DNA of 64,000 bases from Kitasatospora sp. NBC_00240. GTDB lineage: Bacteria > Actinomycetota > Actinomycetes > Streptomycetales > Streptomycetaceae. The notes under the pieces were generated by a model, which searched no databases, was not told the origin of the DNA, and saw only the letters and a program-made list of their open reading frames with translations. The stretch lies in the NCBI RefSeq assembly GCF_026342405.1, contig NZ_JAPEMU010000002.1:62001-126000 (forward strand). Reading direction: 5' to 3'. Each line of letters opens with the position of its first letter. The stretch's first letter is position 1. This document shows, in pieces, positions 24,001 to 27,000 of the stretch. Both the position numbers and the translations under genes were made by a program.

Positions 24001-27000
24001 TCACCTGTGTCATCACGACCGGCTGCTCCGGCCGCGGCTCGAAAACGCTCGCCACCCTCGACTGGTGTTGGCTGATCAGGTCGGGAAGCTGCGTGCGAAA
24101 CCAGTCACGGACCCGCCAGTTGAGGCGGTCGCGCGGGGCGGAGACCTTGGGGTCGTGATACGCCGCGTATGCCTCGGCGAACCACTCCGCCGGACTGGAG
24201 AACTGATAGTTCGACAGTGCGTGACGATCCCGCTCGATCTTCAGATAGCTGACCCATACTCCGTCGGGGTCCACATGGTAGGTACGCCCGTTGATGGTGA
24301 GGGTGTCCTCCCCGCCGTCGGTCCTCGTCCAGGGGTGACTGAAGGCCATTTGGGCGAATTGCACCACATTGTCCAACCGGGACCTGAAGTCCTGGTCCTG
24401 GGCGGCGAAGTGCTCGGCCAGCCCGGACAGCGGGTCGGCATCGCGTCGGGCGTCCTGGGGCAGGAACGCGAGTGCCACCGTTTCGAGCAGCGGCATCCCG
24501 TCGGTGCCGACCACGTCCAGCCTGTCGCCCAGCCCGACGTGCTCCAGGACCCGCTGGGAGAGCCCCTGGATACTGCCGAAATCCGGGAAGGACTCCCATC
24601 CACCGAATTCCGGCCGGTGCGACATGCCGTCCAGCCAGCCGACCGCCTGGTCGATCGAATGCCCGACCTCGTGGCGAAGTGTCCACTTAACGAGGTTGCC
24701 GTGGGCCAATACCGAGGACACGCCCCCCATGACCTGGCGGTCCGGGCCGAGGATGTCCGTGGTGCCGAGCCCCTCGTACCCGGCCTTCGCACCTGCGTCC
24801 ATGAAGAAGCGCTGGAAGGCGCTCCCCCGGTTCAGTTCGGTGTAGAGCCACGAAGGCAACCCAAGGGGAGAAACGATGTTGACGAGCTTGTCGTTGCCCT
24901 CGTAGGCGCTGGCTGCGCCCTCGTTCGGGTCCCCGGGCTGGATGGACAGCAGCTCCGGGTTGGCCTGCAGATGCTCGGGTGGGAGTCCGCCGAGCACCGC
25001 GTCGAGACGGTCGAGCATGGAGTGGCTGAAGTGCCTGGCGTTCTCCGCGTCCGGGCGGGGCCCGATCTGGATCCCGTACTTGGCAGTCAGCTCCTGTTCC
25101 CGTTCTGCGGCACCCCGGTTCCACAGGATGCCGGGGATCCCCTGACCTCCGCTCCAGCCGGTCCTTGTGACCTGCGTCGGTTTGATGTCCTGTCGCAACT
25201 CTGAGCCGCCTGCGGTAGGCCTCCCTTCGCCTGTTCGGGTCTCTGAGGTCGGGGCAAAAGAGACGCCGGACTCACGCATGGTCTGCAGAAAGGCAAGGTA
25301 GGTCGAGGGGGTGTCGTGGCGGTCGGGGGTGGTGTGTGTGGGCTCGGGCATCACAACAACCGGCTCGGGGCCGGCGTGTGTGGGCTCGGGCATCTCGATA
25401 ACGGGTTCGGGCCCGGCGTGCACCGGCTCGGGCATCACAACAACCGGCTCCGGCCCGGCGTGCACCGGCTGGGGCATCACAACAACCGGCTCGGGAACGG
25501 TGTATGTGGGCTCGGGGTCGTGGTGGTTCCAGGTGGGCTTCTGCTCGGTGATGGTGTCGGGGTTGGTGGGGCGCAGGGTGCCGTCGGGGGTGGGGGTCCA
25601 GGCGCCTTGGGCGGTGTCGAGGTGGAGGTTGTGGGTGTTGGCGAGGGTTTGGAGGAGGTGGTGGGCGGCTTGTTCGGCGGGCCCGCCGGGGCGCATGAGG
25701 TCGGCGTTGGGGTGGGTGAGGAGGAGGTGGACGTGGTCGGGGGGGTTGGGTTGGCTGGTGAGGTTCCGCAAGAGGTGGTCGAGGGCGGTGTGGGTGGTGG
25801 TGTGGGTGGGGTCGGCGGTGACGGCGATGACGGGGCCGCGGGCGGTGGGGGCGAGGGCGTCGAGGGTGTTGAGGGTGTGGGTGGTGGTGTGGGGTTGGTG
25901 TTCGGTGGTGGTGTGGAGGTGGAGTCCGGCGGGGATGCGTTGGGCGTGGCCGTCGTCGGCGAGGTGCTGGACGGCGGTGTCCCAGGCGGGGGCCGGGGAC
26001 AGGGGGCCTTCGTTGTGGGTGGGCTCGTTGGGGCGGAAGCGGGTCCACTGGCCGGAGCGGACGGTGGTGGCGCCGCTGTCGGTGACAGTGATCTTGCCGG
26101 AGGGCGCGGTGATGTCGACCTTGTGGGTGTCGGCGAGGCGCTGGAGGAACGCTGCGCCTTCGCCGGTGGCGGCGTGGTCCCAGGCGAGGCGCAGGGTGCG
26201 GGTGCCGGGCAGGGCGGCGAGCTCCGTGACGAGGCTTTCGACCCGCTTCTGGAGTTGCGGGCTGGTGGGGTCCCCGTGGATGGCAAGGGTGGCGCGGGCG
26301 GGGTCGGGAAGCAGGCGCGCAGCATCGAAGGAGGGGGTGGGACCGAACAAGAGCAGGCCCGCGGGGATCCGCTCGGTGCCGGGGAGTTCCCTTTGGCGCA
26401 GACCTTCGGTGAGGATCTGGTCCCAGCCGGGGGAGGGGTGGAGGGCGCCGAGGGGTTCGGCGGTGAGGGGGTGGGGTGGGGCCGGGGTGCCGGGGGTGGG
26501 GGTGTCGTTTCGGGTGATGCTGAGCCACTGGCCTTCGGTGGTGGTGGTGCGGCCGGTGTGGGGGTCGGTGGTGGTGCGGTCGTGGGCGTGGGCGTGGCCG
26601 GTTTCGGAGAGGGTGACGGGGCCGGTGGCGGCGACGACCTCGCGGATGTCGGGCAGGGATTGGAGGAGGCTTTGGGCGTGGTCGAGGCCGCGGTCGGGCA
26701 TGATCAGGCGCAGGTGTTCGCGGGCCTGTGGGGGCAGGCCGGCGATGAGGGTGTGCAGGGAGCGGGCGGCGGCGCTGTCGGGGACGATGAGGGTGAGGCG
26801 GGCCGGGTCGGGTGCCAGTGAGCGGGCGGTGGGGGCGAAGGCGGGGTCTTCCGTGGCGCTGTGCAGGAGGATGCCGGCGGGGATCCGGGTTGCGGTGACC
26901 GGGCCGAGAGCGGTGGGCAGTGCGCCACCGGGGCCGGTCAGTGCCTGCTCCCAGCGGGGGGAGTCCAGGACCGCGCCCACCGGCCGTGACTCGACCCCGA

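Noticed and set aside
20648..25204. Long + strand open frame of about 1,500 codons
   Set aside because: It lies antisense to the giant gene in GC-rich DNA, has low-complexity Gly/Val/Arg composition and no recognisable motif, and fits a third-position shadow of the minus-strand gene.
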